This document shows, in pieces, positions 12,441-27,199 of a stretch of 64,000 nt of DNA. Each line of letters begins with the position of its first letter. Positions within the stretch are counted from its first letter, which is position 1. The position numbers and the translations under genes were made by a program. The notes below the pieces were generated by a model, which saw nothing but the letters and a program-made list of their open reading frames with translations, had not been told where the DNA came from and did no database searches. Location: positions 369,404 to 433,403 of the forward strand of contig VWYX01000726.1 of the NCBI GenBank assembly GCA_013396525.1, given 5' to 3'. The stretch comes from Chaetorhynchus papuensis. Its lineage: Eukaryota > Chordata > Aves > Passeriformes > Rhipiduridae.

Positions 12441-15400
12441 TTTAATAACGTTTGCTGTCTGGTCCATTATTGCAAAAACGACACAGCGCAATGGAAAAAA
12501 AAAAAAGTTCAGAGACAACAAAAGGGAGATAAAAAACATCAAACCTAGCTCTTCTGTAGCAAAAGTATAATCCAAACACAGTTGTTTTCCTTTTCAAAGA
12601 TAATCCTAAATATGTACCAAAACTCAGCATGTTTTTCTATAGCTGCTTTACAATGAGACTCCTGATGTTTACAGCTGTAAAGCAATTAGAAACATTAGGC
12701 TGAAAATCACCACGTAGATAATAACATTATTATCCAGTATCCTTAAAGGAGAAAGAGGAAAAACTTTTCAGAAACTACTGCAAAGTCTTAGAGTGTTTTG
12801 TCACAAACTAAATTTAAGGAACAATCTTCTAAATTACCCCTACACAATTTGTGTTTCTATCCACTAAGAGTCTCACAGTCTCTAAAAAGGCTGTTTAGCT
12901 TCCTCCTGAGACAAAGAAAAAATCCCAAACTGCTATTTTTTCTCATTTTTTACTAAATGCACTCCTAGCCATGTCCATTCCCAATCCCACCTCTCAGTGC
13001 AACTCAGAGAAAGGCATTTTCTCAGCATGGATGTTAGAGAGGAAAAGAAAACATTTCTAGGGATAAAATCCATGCTTCTTTGTGGTCTCCATCGGGCATA
13101 ATTTTGGCAGCATCTGGGCTGCCTCCCAAGAGGCACTGGGGTAGTTAATTTGGTGCTGTAAGAACACAACATTCAAGCCGGCACCACACTGCTTCTTTTA
13201 GTGTGCAAATCCCAGACCATCAGCCTGGGTCTGCCAGTGCTTTGCTGAAGTGATTGATCATTTTGGCAAAATAACATCTGATCAACACCCATTCCAGGCA
13301 GGTGTCAGACTCCCTCATCTTCCTCTACCTTTCCCACTAGGAGCCCTGACACAGCTCTCCCTGGTTTTCCACCTCCACTGGTTTTCCCAGCCCAGCTGAG
13401 ATCCTCACCACATGCTATGGCAACAGGGCAGACGCTTGCAGTCTTCTCATACACTGCCTTACATTTGCAAGGCATTACAAAAAGCAGACACAAATCTTCC
13501 CTTGCAATGCTGTGGTGCCAGCACGAGCTCCTGAAGCTGGCCCAGAGCAGCCATCAGGCCTCTACTGCAGGGAGGCAACAAAAACCAGAGAAGGACTCGA
13601 AAGGGAAGAGGGAGAGAGAGGAATTCTCAGACAGCTGAAGCTGCAGCCATGGATCGTCGTGCTTCACAGCTTACCTGAGCCAGGCCTGCAGGTGCCCTGA
13701 GCATGGGACAGCTTTTCCCAAGCTCTGTTGGTGTACTTCACAGGAAAACTGAGATGTGCTGCTCCTGGTTCTAAGTGTGCAACTTTACATGAAAAGGTGA
13801 AATAACCAGTCTTATGATGCGTGTATCAGAATGGGTTTTCGAATAACATTTTTAAGTTTTACTTTATGGGACACTTTATAAGCAGGTGATGGTGCATTTG
13901 AGGAAACATCTGTGCAATTATATGTGCAAGTTTCCTCTATATTTCACCTCTCCAAAATTGAGTCCAAATGGCAAGAGAGATAAGGTGAAGCCTTCTCTTT
14001 ACCCACAGATAAACACAGTATGATTAAAGGATTCCTCCAGCATCGTAATGATTCAGGCAATAATAGAAAAGGGTTGTCTCTCCTTCCAAAGAGGGGAAGA
14101 TGGAATTCAGTGGGACTTTCCTCCAGCTCTCTGAGTTTCCTCAGTGTTCACCACCTCCATATGTCACAGACATATCTCCATGCCAGCTGTGACACATTAC
14201 ATTCTAAGCCAAATACACTATCTAGGAAATTTATACGGAATAAAACGGGTGGGAAAGACTGAAGGAGAAGCAGGCAGCTTCTACACATAAAGCTGAAAGG
14301 TAAGCTGGTGGCAAATACGAGACCATGTTTTCCCGAAGTTCAGACAAGAGGTCTGAAGTTTAGAGTCCTAAGGACTACAAATGCTTGTATTGAATTTCAG
14401 TATTTGAGGCACCACACAGAAAGGTTTTAATATATAAAGGTCCATCAAATATGTCATCAGTATTATGTTGCAAATGATTGAAACTAAACCACTTCACATA
14501 AGCAATGAAGATACTTTCCCGGCATCATTTTTCAATTTAAGTTACTATTGCAACTGCAGCACGACTTAAAATTGTAGGGTCAAAGAATGTAATATAGTAG
14601 GGCAGGTGGTTCAATGAGATTTGCATGGTATAAAGAGGTACCTTAAGTGAAGCCACTTGAAAGCCTTGCTATAAACACATTCCAGTCCAGAGGTAAATTC
14701 TCTGAAGAGTCATAAGCACTTGAAGACAAAGGGAGTAAAATAAATAATGTCTCCTCAACCATAGCTTTTGAATAGTGGGAGAGATATTAAAATAAAATGC
14801 CATGACAGTTTATCAGGTGAAAAAAATATCAACCTTTATGTTTTCACCTCCTTTTTCAATCAGGGTCTTCCATCTGTGAGCATGGCAGTGATTAATTTTC
14901 CTTGCTACACCTAGAAGATGTGCTGCTTCTCACCCTATGCCACAGCACACAGAGAAAGCAAAGAGAACAACAGCTTGGCAATTCACTGGGCCCCACAGAA
15001 GAAAACATTTATGCCTATTAAGGTAATCTGGAGCTGGGGGAAGGGATAAAGGAAGCACAACTCATTAAGGCTGAAGCAGAAGGGACCAGGTCAGGAAAAC
15101 CAAAAGGGATGTCCAGGAAAGCCTGGGACATGACTACCTAGTTACTTTAAGGCAAAGTACAAAGAAGAGGAAGATGGTCCCTACTCCAGACAGACAGCCT
15201 GCAGTGAATGGGACACAGCTCACCACTCTTCAGCAGCCCTGGGTTCCAGAGTGCCCCCCAGCTACCCCTGCTCAGGGGCAGAGTCCTTCCTGAAAGACTG
15301 GACTCACCCAGAAGCATTGCCTGGATATCCCAAAGCACTGGCAAAACAAAAGACTATGGGATCTATGCTGTAAAGTCAACAGAGAAACAATGAGATTCAA

Positions 15401-18400
15401 AGAAATGTAAATAATGAAGTTTTTTTGATTGAGCAAATTGTTGGAGATACGCTCCCCAAGGCAAAACTTGTTACAGTGCTCTCTTACATTTTTCTTTCAT
15501 TCTTAAGTTTCTTTTCTTTGCTTCCTTTTTTTTTTTTTATTGAAGATTTTTTTCAGGCTTGTTTTCTTTATATTAATCAGATTTCTTGTGAAGTTACTGT
15601 CCTGTGGTGTTAGGAATTTCCAAGATAGGAGAAACAAGTGAAAAAAATGAAAATAAACCAAACACGTTGCCCTCCTGAATGGAAATGTTCAAAGTTGCAT
15701 GTCTAACAGTGTTTTGTATCCCTGGTGTTAAAAAAATCCCTCTGTAGACATTCACATTTCTTGAACAGTATATCATTTATCACACTTTCTATTACAAAGT
15801 GCTGGGGAACATTTTAAGTGTCCAACAATATATTCCTTTGTTTTCATTTTTCCTGTTAGGGCAGAACTTCAATATTGATCTGTCTTTGGGTTGCAGCAGG
15901 ATTTTCAAGAGCTCTCCTTGGCCAATTTACTCCCATGGACTTCAAATAAATATGGGATGATGAGCATATCTGAAGAACCCATACTAGAAGTAAAGTTGAA
16001 TAAAAGAGTAAATTCTTGAGCCAAATTTGGAAGCTGTATCCACTTACATTAGGAATACATTTGACATCCTGGTAACAATTATTTCCATATTTAACAGTTT
16101 GGGATGGGTGCTTAACTGAATTTACTTTACGAAAATAGAGGCATGGATACCACTGAGAGTATCTTGAAACCTCAAGTCTGAGAAAAACAGCCTGGAAGTG
16201 CTCTGGTCAGTTCCAGGAAGGATGTGCCGTGTCTTCTCTGCATGTATTGTTACACGTAAATTAAGTAAAGCACAAATCAATAGCACCATTTTAAGGGCTC
16301 TAAGATGTTTTGCCTTGACCTCTGCTTTTTTCTCTCACCTGGCCAAGTGTGGAAACAAAAGCAAGCCTTCACAGGCAGAGGTGAAAACAATGCATGTGTC
16401 TCCTTTTCCCTTCCCTCCACTTCATCCTCTGAAGGAGAAAAACCAGGATCCCACCCCTGAGGAAGCAATCATTTCCATGCCTGCCAGAGGACAGCTGAGA
16501 AAAGGCAGTGGGGCAGATACTAAGGAAAATATGAAACAGACAAAGAACATATTTCGTCTGAGATCTCATATACCACAGGTAACATCCAAGGGTGGGAGAA
16601 TAACTATGTCCTTTTCAAAAGCCCAGGAGTGTGAAGAAGCACAGGTCATCATTATTAAAAGGCTGAAGTGGATTGCACACTGCTTGAAAAGCTTAAGAAG
16701 TCTTCTCATTTACAAGTAAGAATTGTAAATTATCACAATACTTTATAATTTGACCCCATCTAAATAATTCAGTATTCACTGTGTCTGATGTAAAGCAGAC
16801 TTCCATTGCAAATGTATTGAATCCAAAATAATTAATGCTGAAACCTGTTCTCCAGTAAAATAATGCAATGTCATTTAATGATTTCTTCCCCCTGAATATA
16901 TGGTTATATTCTGGTTATAGACAGTTACAGTCTTCCAGTGAATTTTCGTGCTGTGTTACACAGTGCTGCATCTGCAATATATTCTCCTGAGACTGGAAAG
17001 CTAGCGTACAGCTTGGGGTAAATGTCAGCATTTGCTCAGGACTAGTAATAACAGAGATATGTGGCTGAGGAATGAGACACTTCTCTAAAGCCCTAAAGAT
17101 TTAAAAGGAAATTATGATGTTCTTCAGAGGAAAAGATGATGCTCTTCAAAAGTTCCTGGATCAGAATTGAAACCCAATAGTAGCCTTGGACACAGACCCT
17201 GTGCTATCAGAGTGCTTTGTCAGAGTAATTGCCAAGTAGATGTTCAAAAAAGATAACTTCTAGCTAACTTGGAGGTGTCCAGATGTTAAAAATGGGTTTT
17301 ACATTTCCCATATCTTTTCCCAAAGACATTAAGTTCTAACTATTGTGTTTAATTATTGTTCAATCTCAGCAAGGCAAAGTTATTTTAGATAACTGGAAGT
17401 TACTGTGTCATTATCTATTTAGCTTTTCTTGACCACCATCAACAGGAATAAAGCCATGAGACACCCTGGGCCTCTTGAATTAATTCAGTTCCCTTCCAGC
17501 TCTAAAGATAAGGAACCTTCAGCCATTCCTATACCCTAATTACAGACACAAATAGCCAGGCATTGCTGCCACCATCATCAGCAATAATTATTCAACATTG
17601 TAGCTGTAGGCGTGCACAGAAGCCAGGTCTCTCGGGCACACGGTAAGTCTCTTTTCAAACCCAAATACAAGACACAGGCTGAAAAACCGAGCTCTTAGGA
17701 GGGTGAGAGAAAGAAGCAGCTGGGATGAAGGTACCCAATGTTTCCCATGAAGGAAAGAGGGCAAGGGGACCTGGGTTTTATCAGAGCACAGTAAAAGAGA
17801 GGAACTGAAGAGGACCCCTGAAGAAAGTGCTGATGGTGGGATGGTGGTGCTGGGTTGAAATGTGAAAGCCGGGTAAAAGGCATGGATTGTCATTTGCATG
17901 AAGGGAATTGCAGTGCAGATAACTAATGAGGATTGAACAAGTTGATGCCTCCCAGCCCACTGTCCTGCTTCCCCTAAAATTACACTGAGCAGAGCGCAGG
18001 CAGCATCAGTACTACCTAACCCTGTTCTTAAGGAGCTGTGACAAAAACTTTTTCAAAATGTTCTTCCAGTCGTTTGTTATGAAAGAAACTTAAATTCTGA
18101 TTGAGAAGATAGTCTTGGCAACGTTCAGTGGAGAGAGAGCTTGCCAGTTCTCCCATCAGCAGCATCTTACAAAGCATCTTCTGGGGAATTTCCAATGGGG
18201 GTAGAAGTAGGCCAGCCAAAACACCATAAATAACATATGAAGGAAGAAAAAATCCCACCACTTGAAGGACAAGACTTAAGCTGCCTTCATTGCAACTGTG
18301 ATAGCAAGAATTTTCTAAACCAGCAATTTTCCTTTGCTGAGTTAAGAAAAATTTGTTTGGTTGGGTGTGGGAAGAGAGGAAATAAGGGATTGTTTATGTT

Positions 18401-21400
18401 TACCATTAAAAAATAAAGCAGTTTTCTAAGCATGGTACTTAAGTGGTAACAGTAGAACAAGACTGGGACGACCTGTAAGGTTCCAGAAGCATCAGAGGAA
18501 ATCCAGACAAATGGGAAATTCCCTCTGGTCTTGACTTCAAGAAGAAGATGGATGGTGAAGAGGGCGGAATTCCTCACTCATTGTTTATAAAATAAGAAAA
18601 TTATAGTGATGTTAATGTAGAGGCCTGGGTAAAGCAGTCACACTCCTAAATAAAGGAGTTTAAAAAACACACTGGTTTTGCTAATGATAAATCACTCTCG
18701 TACCTACATGGACTGTGCACATGTCAATGGTTTTGAAAAGTAGAAATTCCTTTCACCCAAACCTCAGCTGGTCTTTCTTAGTTTATGGAGTACTCGTGAG
18801 TGCTGCTGATAGTGTTTTGCCACACACACAGAGACTGAAAGCCCCTGAACTGACAAAGAGGACACTGGCTGCCTCTTTATTGCTCCTAGAGTACAATAAC
18901 AGAAGCCATGAAAAATCTGTCTCCTACAAATTGTCTTGTCAAAGGTAGAGGCTTCCTTTTTTAAAAAAAATATAATTCACAAAATGCTTTTGAATTGTAG
19001 CTCTTCATTTCCATTCACATTTAACTGACTCATCCAAAAGAAATATCTTCGAATAACAATTTATTTTCTTTCACTTATATACAGTCACTACTATTTTGGC
19101 TTATTTTAGCATTCTGTTCCTCTGAAAATAAAAATGGAATGATTAAATTGAAATAACTGCTTGTCTATAAAGCCTCAGTGAAATTCATCAGGAACACTCA
19201 CTATTTACCTGCAAATAAAAAGACTCATAGAGAGCAAAGTCTTTTTGTATAAAATCCCACCCTTCAAGTATTATGTCATTATATATTGTGTCTCTTAATT
19301 AGAGAAGCGTCCTTAGAGCTTACCATTTTATTTTAAAAGCAGGTAGGCATTTTTGCCATAATCATAAGACTAGGAAACAAATCTTTGTGTTTTACAATAC
19401 AAAATTTACCCTACAATAATTACAGAAAAGTGAAAGAGATGCTTCTTTGTTATCTTGGGAAAATTACTATAATCATATTTGCAATGCAATAGGTTTTCCA
19501 GTATCTGTTTTATCAACCCTCCTCAGAACATTACCTTAGTGCTAATTTGAAGTGTCGTTCCCAAATCTCAATTTATTTGTAAAACTAATCTCAACACCAA
19601 AAGGACATAATTTTTGGAATAGTCTTTGCAGTGTGACAATCACAGAAAATAGGGTTAGAATACAAACAATACCCGTATCTGTAATCTTCTATTATCATGT
19701 CAATTATCTGGCATTAGTAAATGCAACTAGAGTTTTATTCAGCTCATATCCCCACTGCTCAGGGCTGTGCATGTGACATTTGTGCATTTTGTCCATTTGC
19801 CTATAAGCTGTTGAAATGTTTCTAGATATAAATTGGGATTTTTTTTTTCTTTTCTTTTCTTTTTTTTTTTAATGAAAAAAAGGAAAATAAATTATCTGGC
19901 ATTTTCTATAATAGCCATCAGATGTTTCACAGTAAACATATTACATTAAACAATCAGGGGCTCGGAAAACCTCGTCATCACGTCCATGAATAAGGATGGA
20001 GTAGCAGACATCCTAAATTTACAATATCAGAGGCACAGACACACACTCTGCCAGCTGGCCATTTCTGCCAGCCGTGCACATTTGCATTGTGACCATGTAT
20101 CAGATGGTAAAACGGAGCCACACAAACCACTCTGCCTCCTTCTTGCTACCAGGGATCCACCTCCTCACCCAGCACTTGCCCATCTGCATCCCATGAGGCT
20201 GTAGGATGCAGGATGGGGAGTGAAGCAAACCACAGACGATGCTTTATGGTATCAAATAAGGGGAATAGTGCAGTGCCAGTGCTTTTAGAGTCGTGCATTT
20301 TGTCATGCATTTGGCACTACTCAGGCCGATTCATACCCAAAGAATAAAAAAGCAGTAAACAATCATGTTTGGTGGTCATTTTTATGTCTGGGGAAGCACA
20401 TCCCTGGTTTTGCTCCCCTTGTCATTCTGGCCCACAATATGTCCTAGACCTGCTCTGATCTCCCTGATCTTTCCAGGCATGGTCAGAGCCACCGTGGTTG
20501 AGAAGACTGTGTAATCCCACCCGAGCACAGGTGATGGGAAAGAGACCAAGCACCCTCCATGCTTGGCTGCCATAGGCAAGGCCCCTGAGCTTCACAGAAG
20601 AGGGTGGGAGCTGCTACATGACTCTCCTCATCCTACAGCACATCCTCAACAGCTCAGATGAAACCGTAGATCGATGACAAGCAGTGAAAGACCCCAAACC
20701 TGAGTCATTAAGGTCTGGTTCAGCTGCTGGTCACAGCTGGGAACAGCTGTTCACAAGCTGCACTCTGCTTGGGTCACTTTGAAAGAAACCTGCTTATAGC
20801 TGGGAACAACAGTAGAAGTCATAGAATTGCTTTTCTGGGAGGCATGAATGATTCTTTTTTTAGTATTTTTTTCAAGGTTTTAAATTTCTTTGTCTGGATT
20901 AAGGGCAGTTTCTGCTTCTGGTAACTCAGGAGTTTCATCACTTGCTAAAAACTTAAGATTCAGTCCTCAGGCTCTTCCAAGCTCAGCACATACAGATAAA
21001 TGAATTTATGTGCTTTAGTGCAAAATACTGATGTGGTTAAAAGTTAAACCCCATCTGTGGTGATTTTTTGAACTGGGGTAAGACTGTTGAATTAATGTCA
21101 GAAATAAGGCTTCACCCTTTGTGTTAGTAAGGGTACATTTCATGATGTAAATATACATTTATATTATATATACAGTTTTCCTTCCTTTCTGTTGAAACAA
21201 GCTTTGTGAGAAGTTGCTTTTAACTTCAAGGTATCTCAATTGATTTAGAATTATCTTCTTCCTTTTCACAGTCCAGTAGTGTATTTTATATTTCTGGTGA
21301 AATTTCTAATGGTCTATAGCTATCTTGATAAGGTGTCAGATGATATTACTAATATCACTGTAGTAGTGAAATGTTTTCCTTCAGGATTATACTATCATTA

Positions 21401-22020
21401 CCATGGGAAACAGTATTTACCAGCAGCACTTTCAAGAAAATTTAAGTAAAAGCATGCCACTTCATCCTTGTTTTAAGCTTTGACTTTTTTTCAAGCTGAC
21501 CACAGTTGATCTTTGAGATAAGACATAAGAAACCTTTTAAACTGAGAAAATACGTTATTGCTGAGCTCTGTTGAGAATATAAAGGGGGCAAAGAATTGTC
21601 ATAATTTGATCATGCTGTTCATGAGAGAACTGTAAATCTTGCATATTTTAAAAGATCCAATTCAATTAAAAAATTAATAACACTTGTGAAAATCAAGATA
21701 TGTATCTGCATAATTCCTTTCTTTAAAAGTCCATTTTGGTTTATTTCCTCTTCTTTTCCTTTCCTTCTCTATCACATTTTTATGAGCTTTTTCAGTGAGG
21801 GTTAGAAATATTTTTTCTTTTATTACTTTTTCATTTTTCTTCTTGTTCTCTGATACTGTGCCCATATTAGTTGGTATGTTCTGTCTCCCACTTGTACAAC
21901 AAAAGGAATATTAGCTAACCTGCATATTTCTTCATGTAGATGAAGAACAGCTAAATCACAATAAAATGGCTTTGCAAAGGGTAGAGCTGGCTTTCATAGG
22001 TACACATGGACAGAAGGGCA
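12441..22020. other. Unique intronic sequence
   Basis: No supported gene. The largest open frame, about 173 codons at 16198-16719 on the plus strand, begins with GTG, has no recognisable domain and is antisense to the host gene. T-rich runs occur at 15527-15540 and 19840-19872. A segment around 19980-20360 with an octamer-like ATTTGCAT is listed as a candidate regulatory element. Confidence 0.5.
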
Positions 22021-22166
22021 GAGAGGAAAGAAAAAAAAAGAAAAGAATGAAAAGAGAGAGAAAGAGAGAAAAAGATAGAAAGAGAGAGAGAGAAAGAAAG
22101 AAAGAGGGAAAGAGGGAAAGAAAGAAAGAAAAGAAAGAAAAAAAGAAAGAAAGAAAGAAAGAAGGG
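22021..22166. repeat. GAAA/GA-rich polypurine microsatellite
   Basis: About 146 bp are nearly all purine on the plus strand, made of interrupted GAAA, GA and GGAAA units, with (GAAA)n cleanest at the right end. The open frames rich in Lys/Arg/Glu or Ser/Phe/Leu across it are translation of the repeat. Confidence 0.95.
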
Positions 22167-25100
22167 TCCTGAGGCTATTAGTAGGCTGATACACAAAATA
22201 TTACACTTTTGATGCTGAATGTGAATTCCATGTATTAAGACATTCTGTTCCCCGAAATATGACTAATTTTTTGGCTGTGAAGAAATATGTGAATCTTAAT
22301 AATGCATTCTTGTGGTCTGAGAAAAATAAATTTGAGAAAACCCCATCAAAATAAGTGACATAGTCTTTACTAGAGAAATCTTTACTTTCTTTCTCTCTTT
22401 ACAGAGTGTCTGAGCACTTGCTTCGCAAATATACAAATTGTTTATATGTGCATTTAATTGCAAGCAAATTGCCACTGCACATCTAGACCGCCACGTCATT
22501 TCTAGCAAACATAATTGAACCCCAGTGGTATTCCACTAAAACCAAGCTAGTTTTCTTTCACTTTCAAAGTCAAACTGTAAAAGACACAAAGCAATAGAGA
22601 TGATAAAAATCAGTAGTTTCTGAAAAATGTTCTTTTTCAAAATGTCCATTGTGATTGAAACAAAAGAATTTCAATTCATGCCTACAGGAGAGCACATGAT
22701 TCTAAAATCTCCACTACACCTGCTTGAACCAGTGGAGTCATACTCAGGTACTTTGGCACAGGTGCATTCTGCAGTCACCAACACAATTCCTACCAATGAC
22801 CCTCTGAAGCATACGAGGATGCTGCTGTGAAATAGCTAAACTGGAGCTTGCCTGGATGCTCCATCTGCTGTCTCGAACACTGCTTCCCTCTCTCACAGTC
22901 CCAGTGAGAAAACTCTTTACCTCCCAGACTAAGCTCTGACCTCCCTGTTAGTCTGATCAGAGCCACAAAATGGAGAGGCAAAGGCAGCAAAGCCTTCACT
23001 AGCAGGTAAAGTCACTGCTCTCTTTCCTTCCAAAAAGCACCATCTGGTCTTTTAGTAAAGAAACACTGTAGCTTACTGTGATTCCATAAACTTAATTTCA
23101 CCTCAAGTCTCGATATGCTGTAGAGACCAACAGTACAAACGGGGTGCCACGCTCCTACCAAGCTGTGCATGAACTACTGGTAATTAATAGGCAGAGCTAG
23201 AGAGACACCAAATGTGTAATGCCTGGGTAATTCAAGGATAGACTTCATGTCCCTGGGGATTCATGCAACACCTTTGCCAAATGTTTCCTCTAATACGGAA
23301 CAAAATCTTAGGGGGGGAAAAAACATCACTCCGTTCCTCCTGTAAAAGAGTCACACTCATGCTCATCTCTCGAATCCATGTGTTACCCTGTGAAACCTCC
23401 TTTTCCCCGGCATGTCTGAGAGATTCTGGAGGTGTTTTTCACAACCAGCTCCTTTAACAGCATGCTGGAGTAGAAGTTTAGCTACCTAACCACTGGCTTC
23501 TAGCTGTTATAGGGTATCTGAGGGGTCTGCATGGGGCGGAAAGACAAGGCACGGGATTCCCGGGAGTACCAAAAGGGTGCAGTATTTAAATGCAAGTAGG
23601 CATCCTGAGGTGGCAGCACAGATGTTAAAACAGCAGACATCCACTGTAATACCAAGATTTGCCACGTAGTAGCAAGCAGGGATGTTGTTACAAGTGGTAC
23701 CAAAACTGGCACCCTGTGTGCGAGGTACTTGTCATAATTTTCAATATCTAATAGTAGGCAGACACCTTCAGTCATGGGAAAAACACTCGAGAGATCCTGA
23801 AATATGTTAGAGCCAGTGAAAAACTCATTGACAGTGAGAGGCAGTGAAAAACAATTGCTCCCAGTAACAGTGGAAATACTTCATGCTGAAAAACGAACTG
23901 GTTATCATCTCACACAGAAGATGTGATAGTCATCCCACGGCTCAAAATACACTTGCTACATAAAATGTCCTGTCTCTCCTGACTGAAGCACAACCATCCA
24001 TTTCAGGCCAGAAATTGTAGAGAAAGTACCTGCTGCCCTCAACAAAAATGTGACAATATCACAAACCTGAAGCCTAGAAATTGGCCCAACACCACTAATA
24101 TTGCCACACCTATATATGGCGCTACTTGTTGAACTTTTCTGCAGCTTCCCTCATATTAAACCTGCTGTTTGAAAAACAAAGCACACTGGAAGCAAAATAC
24201 TTCTACGAGTTCAGAACTCTAGAAATCATGGCTAGAAACCAGTTCATTTTTATTAGATAAGACTGTGCTAAATTTCAGTCTTCCAGAGTGGAAGGAACAG
24301 GAGGATCTGCCAAAAAACCCTATTTGGTCTTTAGAACTCAATGCTGTGTGTTCCCTGGAGTTGATGTTTCAGATGAGCTCAGGGCTGGCCCCAGGTACAG
24401 AATGACCATTAGCAACTGGAGCATTGCTGGCCCAACCCTTAACTGCACATTTCAGCTCAGTTTTATCTGAAATTAACCCACTGCATGTTCAGCACAACCA
24501 CACCATGATGTAAATTAAAGCACAGCAAGTGGGGACAACTAGGGGATTTGTTTTGGACCAGGAGTCCCTTTCTGAGCTCAGATGCCAACTTTCAGAGAGA
24601 TATCCTTGGCTGAGAGCCTCTCTTTCTTTCTCCAAGGGTTGGATGAAATCTCCCTGCCTTCAGAAAGCTGCCTCAGCTGCTTATCTTAGCTCAGGAAATG
24701 GAAGCTTTTTTCAGAATGGTGGCCTGTTGGTGGGAAGTTTTTCATTCAGTTAACAATTCTCTGGCCAAAACATACACTGCTGAGAAATATTAAATCTACA
24801 GTGTGGGAGAAAAAGAAAAACTCCAAATCTCTGCAGGCTCTGCCATGAAAACATGATAGATAGTACCTTTGCTTCTCCAAAGCTGTTGGCAATTTTTGTT
24901 GTATTTTAAGACTTTTTCTTCAGAATGTCCGAAATAAAACCAGCACAGAAGGAAGTGCAGGAGAAGATTCCTCTGCTGGTCAGTGCCTCTGAAGGTTAGA
25001 AGGTTAACTGGGAAGTTAACCACAGGCAGAGTACCTCTGACATGCTCCCAGAAAGTCTGCCATTTATTGGTATTCTTGGCTGCTCCTGACTGTAGCAACG

Positions 25101-26815
25101 GATCAGAGAAACTGCACAATTCTGAAAAGCGATTCATCCTGTCTGAATGACAGGTATTCATACTGGAGAGTGCCCATTCAGATCCTCACTCAAAAGCATT
25201 TATCTCCAAAAGTCATTCATGATAAGATCATTAAAAAGCAAATAATCAATGCTTACCTCAAAACTAAATCAAGAACTACAGTAGCAGGTAAATTATTTGA
25301 ACATTTATCTCTATCATATTTTGTTTGCACTTATTTCTGGCTCTAGAAACAACTTTGAAACTGAGCTTTTAATGGACACCCTCTCCCGAAAGGAACTGAG
25401 TTTCTCTTAAATTTTTGTTCAACTCTTCACCGCAAACTCAGGTCAGACTGAGCTCTTCCCTGAACTTTAAGGACACCATCTGCCTGATAAAAGGAAGCAC
25501 TGAGGGCACTATTCATGACTTACTTCACCTCTTCAATGCAGAGAGCAGATCTACAGAGTGCTCAGAATTAGACAAGAGAACACCTCCAGAGAATATTTTA
25601 CTATTCATCATTTAATTTTTACAAAGGACTTTGCAGATGAAAATCCGTTCTTGAATACGTGTTATTGTAAGTCATTATGAGGTGAGGAGCACTCAAATAC
25701 AGGAGCATGGAAGAAAGCTCAAAAATCCTGCACACAAACCTGAGTTGAGGAGCAGAAAACAACAGTTTCCAAAAAGCAGGATGGAAGGTAGCTGTTTCCA
25801 TAGGAGCTGCTCACAGATGAAAGTGAAAAAGGAGGCAGAGAAAGAGGGAAAAATGAAAGAAAGCTACAATCGGTTAAGCCTTGCAGAGAAAAGATAAGGG
25901 CAGCAGAAAAGAATGATTTAATGCTAGCTAAAGTGATTACAGAGAACAAAAAGGCTTTTATAAATTCACTCTGGCTCTGAAGGGGGAAGTAATACAAGTG
26001 AGAAATTATGACTGTTAATAAATAAGGAGGGAAACAATACAAAATAGTACCGTAAAGTGGCTGAGCACATGACTGATATCTTGAAAATTCCGAGTCTTTG
26101 ATAGAAGAACATTTTTCAAAGACGTGCAGATAATTAGGAAATTAGTAGATTCTTGTAAACATTATTTTCAATACATTAAAAAAAAAATGCGTAGAAAACG
26201 TAAGTCACTTATTCCAGTGACTTAATTTTATCAAGGAACTCTTTTTGAATGAGTGGCTTTTTTTAGCTCTACAAAACTGGACAGCATCCATGAAAGGATA
26301 ATATTGGTTTTGTTTATGCCCTTTAGCAAAGCATAAAACTACCAATAAAAATATATATAAAAATCAAGAGAAACAGTAGGCTTGTCACTAGGTACTACTG
26401 AACGTCATTTTGCCTCAGACAAACCTTATTATCACTGTAAAATACAATCAGTTTTCAACATAGTCCTGTGGAACCTACCACTGAAACCCTTTAAATTGCA
26501 TTTTTTCAATACAGATGAAAACTAAAGCAAATTAGTAAATTCAAATTTGATAAAGCATGACCATCACAAGGTAATATTACCAACTTAAAACTCGGTCAGA
26601 TGCAAAGATTCCACTGCCCCGGTGAACACAGACACTGTGTGCGGACTGCAAGCATGACGCCACTTCCGAAAGCAGAGATTTGACCAGGTTTTGTGTCTGG
26701 CACTTGGTAGTCATACTCGAGGGCAGACTAAAACACGTCGGTGATTTCTCCACCCAGCGGACAGCCACACAGCCCATGCTGCTTGTGCATGGCTGCAGCC
26801 AACTTCCTGGCTGTG
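22167..26815. other. Unique intronic sequence
   Basis: I recognise no exon, RNA gene or dispersed repeat. The open frames are short. Confidence 0.5.
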
Positions 26816-26821
26816 CCATGT

Positions 26822-27193
26822 TGTCACTCTTGTAATGCGGACACGTAGAAAAACCACACGAGTCCAGGTCAGTAGAAATAGTGGCAAGGCCAGGTTTAAT
26901 GACTTTTTTCCCTGAGGTGTTTATATGTTGGTTCGCAAAAGTGAGTTAAATGGTATAAAGTAATTGGTTCTCTGGCCATCCACCCCTCGAGGGGGTTGGC
27001 CCAACTCTAACACGTCTGTTCTCAAGTGTTTTTCTCCTTGAAGTCATAACAATCTGGGAAAAACAAGTGCAGGTGTGGATAATTGATAAAACTGGTAACT
27101 CTGTTTTAGTTAGCTTGCACGGGAAAGACAGAGTTCTCACAAAATACTAGAGAGCTGAAGAAATTCACTGCTAAAGCTCTTTCAGCATCTACA
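26822..27193 (-). mobile_element. Solo LTR, copy A of a two-copy family in this window
   Basis: Read on the minus strand this 372-bp element starts TGTAGATGCTGAAAG and ends GAGTGACA, giving the TG...CA ends of an LTR. It is bounded by a perfect 6-bp direct repeat, CCATGT on the plus strand, at 26816-26821 and 27194-27199. Within it are a TATA-like ACATATAAAC and an ATTAAA polyadenylation signal. No internal retroviral sequence adjoins it, so it is a solo LTR. Six-base target duplications are usual for ERV-K/beta-like elements, which suggests that class, but I cannot name the family. It is in the same orientation as TMEFF1. A roughly 64-codon frame inside (26946-27140) is shared with copy B but is not a known viral gene. 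Confidence 0.93.
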
Positions 27194-27199
27194 CCATGT

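Noticed and set aside
16198..16719. 173-codon plus-strand open frame
   Set aside because: It begins with GTG, has no recognisable motif, is antisense to the host gene and lies in repeat-free intron. Chance is the simplest explanation.
21951..22196. Lys/Arg/Glu-rich and Ser/Phe/Leu-rich open frames
   Set aside because: These are direct translations of the GAAA-rich microsatellite.
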